From assembly GCA_040878185.1 (NCBI GenBank), contig JBBDMS010000022.1, positions 1 through 64,000 on the forward strand: a DNA stretch of 64,000 nucleotides. Direction: 5' to 3'. Of this stretch, positions 63,404 to 64,000 are shown piece after piece; position 1 is the stretch's first letter, and the number at the start of each line of letters is the position of its first letter. The notes beneath the pieces were generated by a model. That model had not been told where the DNA came from. It did no database searches and was given only the letters and a program-made list of their open reading frames with translations. The DNA is from JAWXBK01 sp040878185. Its GTDB lineage: Bacteria; Pseudomonadota; Alphaproteobacteria; Dongiales; Dongiaceae. Both the position numbers and the translations under genes were made by a program.

Positions 63404-64000
63404 ATGACCGCCATCGTCGATATCCACGGCCGCGAGATCCTGGACAGCCGCGGCAATCCGACCGTCGAAGTCGAGGTAACGCTCGAAAGCGGCGCCTTCG
63501 GCCGCGCGGCCGTGCCGTCGGGCGCGTCGACCGGCACGCATGAGGCGGTCGAAAAGCGCGACGGCGACAGGACGCGCTATGGCGGCAAGGGCGTGCGGCA
63601 GGCGGTCGATGCCGTCAACGGCGAAATTTTCGATGCGCTCTCCGGCATGGAAGCCGAGGGGCAGGCGCGGCTCGACCGCACGCTGATCGAACTCGACGGC
63701 ACCGACAACAAGAGCCGGCTCGGCGCCAACGCGATCCTCGGTGTGAGCCTTGCGGTCGCGAAGGCGGCGGCGATGGATGCCGGGCTGCCGCTCTATCGCT
63801 ATGTCGGCGGCGCCTCGGCGCATGTGCTGCCGGTGCCGATGATGAACATCGTCAACGGCGGCGCGCATGCCGACAATCCGATCGACTTCCAGGAATTCAT
63901 GATCCTGCCGCTCGAGGCGGCGAGTTTCGCGGAAGCCTTGCGCAAGGGTGCCGAGATCTTCCACGCGCTGCGCGCCGCTTTGAAGAAGGCCGGGCACAAT
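63404..64000 (+). CDS. eno: Enolase, 5' part
   Basis: A glycolytic enzyme converting 2-phosphoglycerate to phosphoenolpyruvate. The gene runs off the window end; 199 codons are visible. The N-terminal motifs are GREILDSRGNPTVEVEVTL and the mobile loop VPSGASTGTHEAVEKRDGD. The segment VPMMNIVNGGAHADNPIDFQ, with the conserved His, lies at about residues 145-165. The start at 63404 matches the family N-terminus. Confidence 0.97.
   Translation, partial: MTAIVDIHGREILDSRGNPTVEVEVTLESGAFGRAAVPSGASTGTHEAVEKRDGDRTRYGGKGVRQAVDAVNGEIFDALSGMEAEGQARLDRTLIELDGTDNKSRLGANAILGVSLAVAKAAAMDAGLPLYRYVGGASAHVLPVPMMNIVNGGAHADNPIDFQEFMILPLEAASFAEALRKGAEIFHALRAALKKAGHN

Noticed and set aside
1..64000. tRNA, rRNA or CRISPR array
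   Set aside because: No cloverleaf with TTCGA-type arm, no rRNA signature and no regularly spaced repeats were seen in the short intergenic gaps.

Overview
The window is a 64 kb piece of a GC-rich alphaproteobacterial chromosome. The gene order points to a Rhodospirillales-like lineage: a mitochondrial-type nuo order running into birA-coaX-rnj-mce, proS-lolC-lolD-dnaE, rpsB-tsf-pyrH-frr-uppS-cdsA-dxr-rseP-bamA-skp-fabZ, convergent gltA, gltX/comEC, lexA-moeA-moaC-trpCDG, trpE-ppiD, and tpiA-secG-pyrG-kdsA-eno. Almost every gene is a recognisable core gene, and no gene-free stretch exceeds about 220 bp. No tRNA, rRNA, CRISPR array or transposase was seen. A run of ten N marks an assembly join between rpsB and tsf.

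Layout. 1-13487: respiratory complex I from the end of nuoB through nuoN, all on the + strand with overlaps or short gaps. 13492-17386: biotin-protein ligase, type III pantothenate kinase, RNase J, methylmalonyl-CoA epimerase and a small membrane protein. 17430-20173: rhomboid protease, DNA-3-methyladenine glycosylase and a reverse-strand purine permease. 20394-27162: ProRS, LolCD and DNA polymerase III alpha. 27386-38052: translation factors, isoprenoid and phospholipid synthesis and the outer-membrane assembly block. The lpxD, lpxA and lpxB genes that usually sit beside skp and fabZ in relatives are not here. 38092-40930: citrate synthase and GluRS on the - strand. 41086-43239: comEC. 46085-49411: galE and an OGT-like TPR glycosyltransferase. 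49433-54501: lexA, moeA, moaC, trpC, trpD and trpG on the - strand, with alphaproteobacterial LexA boxes upstream of lexA. 54676-59271: a polysaccharide-deacetylase-like gene on the + strand separates trpG from trpE-ppiD. 59449-64000: tpiA, secG, pyrG, kdsA and the start of eno.

The exceptional segment lies between comEC and galE. An AT-rich insert of about 2.6 kb (43332-45951) carries one 825-codon gene with its own sigma70-like promoter. The protein joins an HsdR-N/PD-(D/E)XK nuclease-like domain, a P-loop NTPase domain and a predicted winged-helix region. This looks like a single-protein anti-phage (DNA-degrading) defence system. The insert is bracketed by a 210-bp direct duplication of the comEC-galE junction (43122-43331 and 45952-46161), differing at only 3 positions. 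Both host genes therefore stay intact, and a truncated copy of each remains as a scar. No integrase or transposase is present, so the mode of entry is unusual. The insert should be removable by recombination between the repeats.
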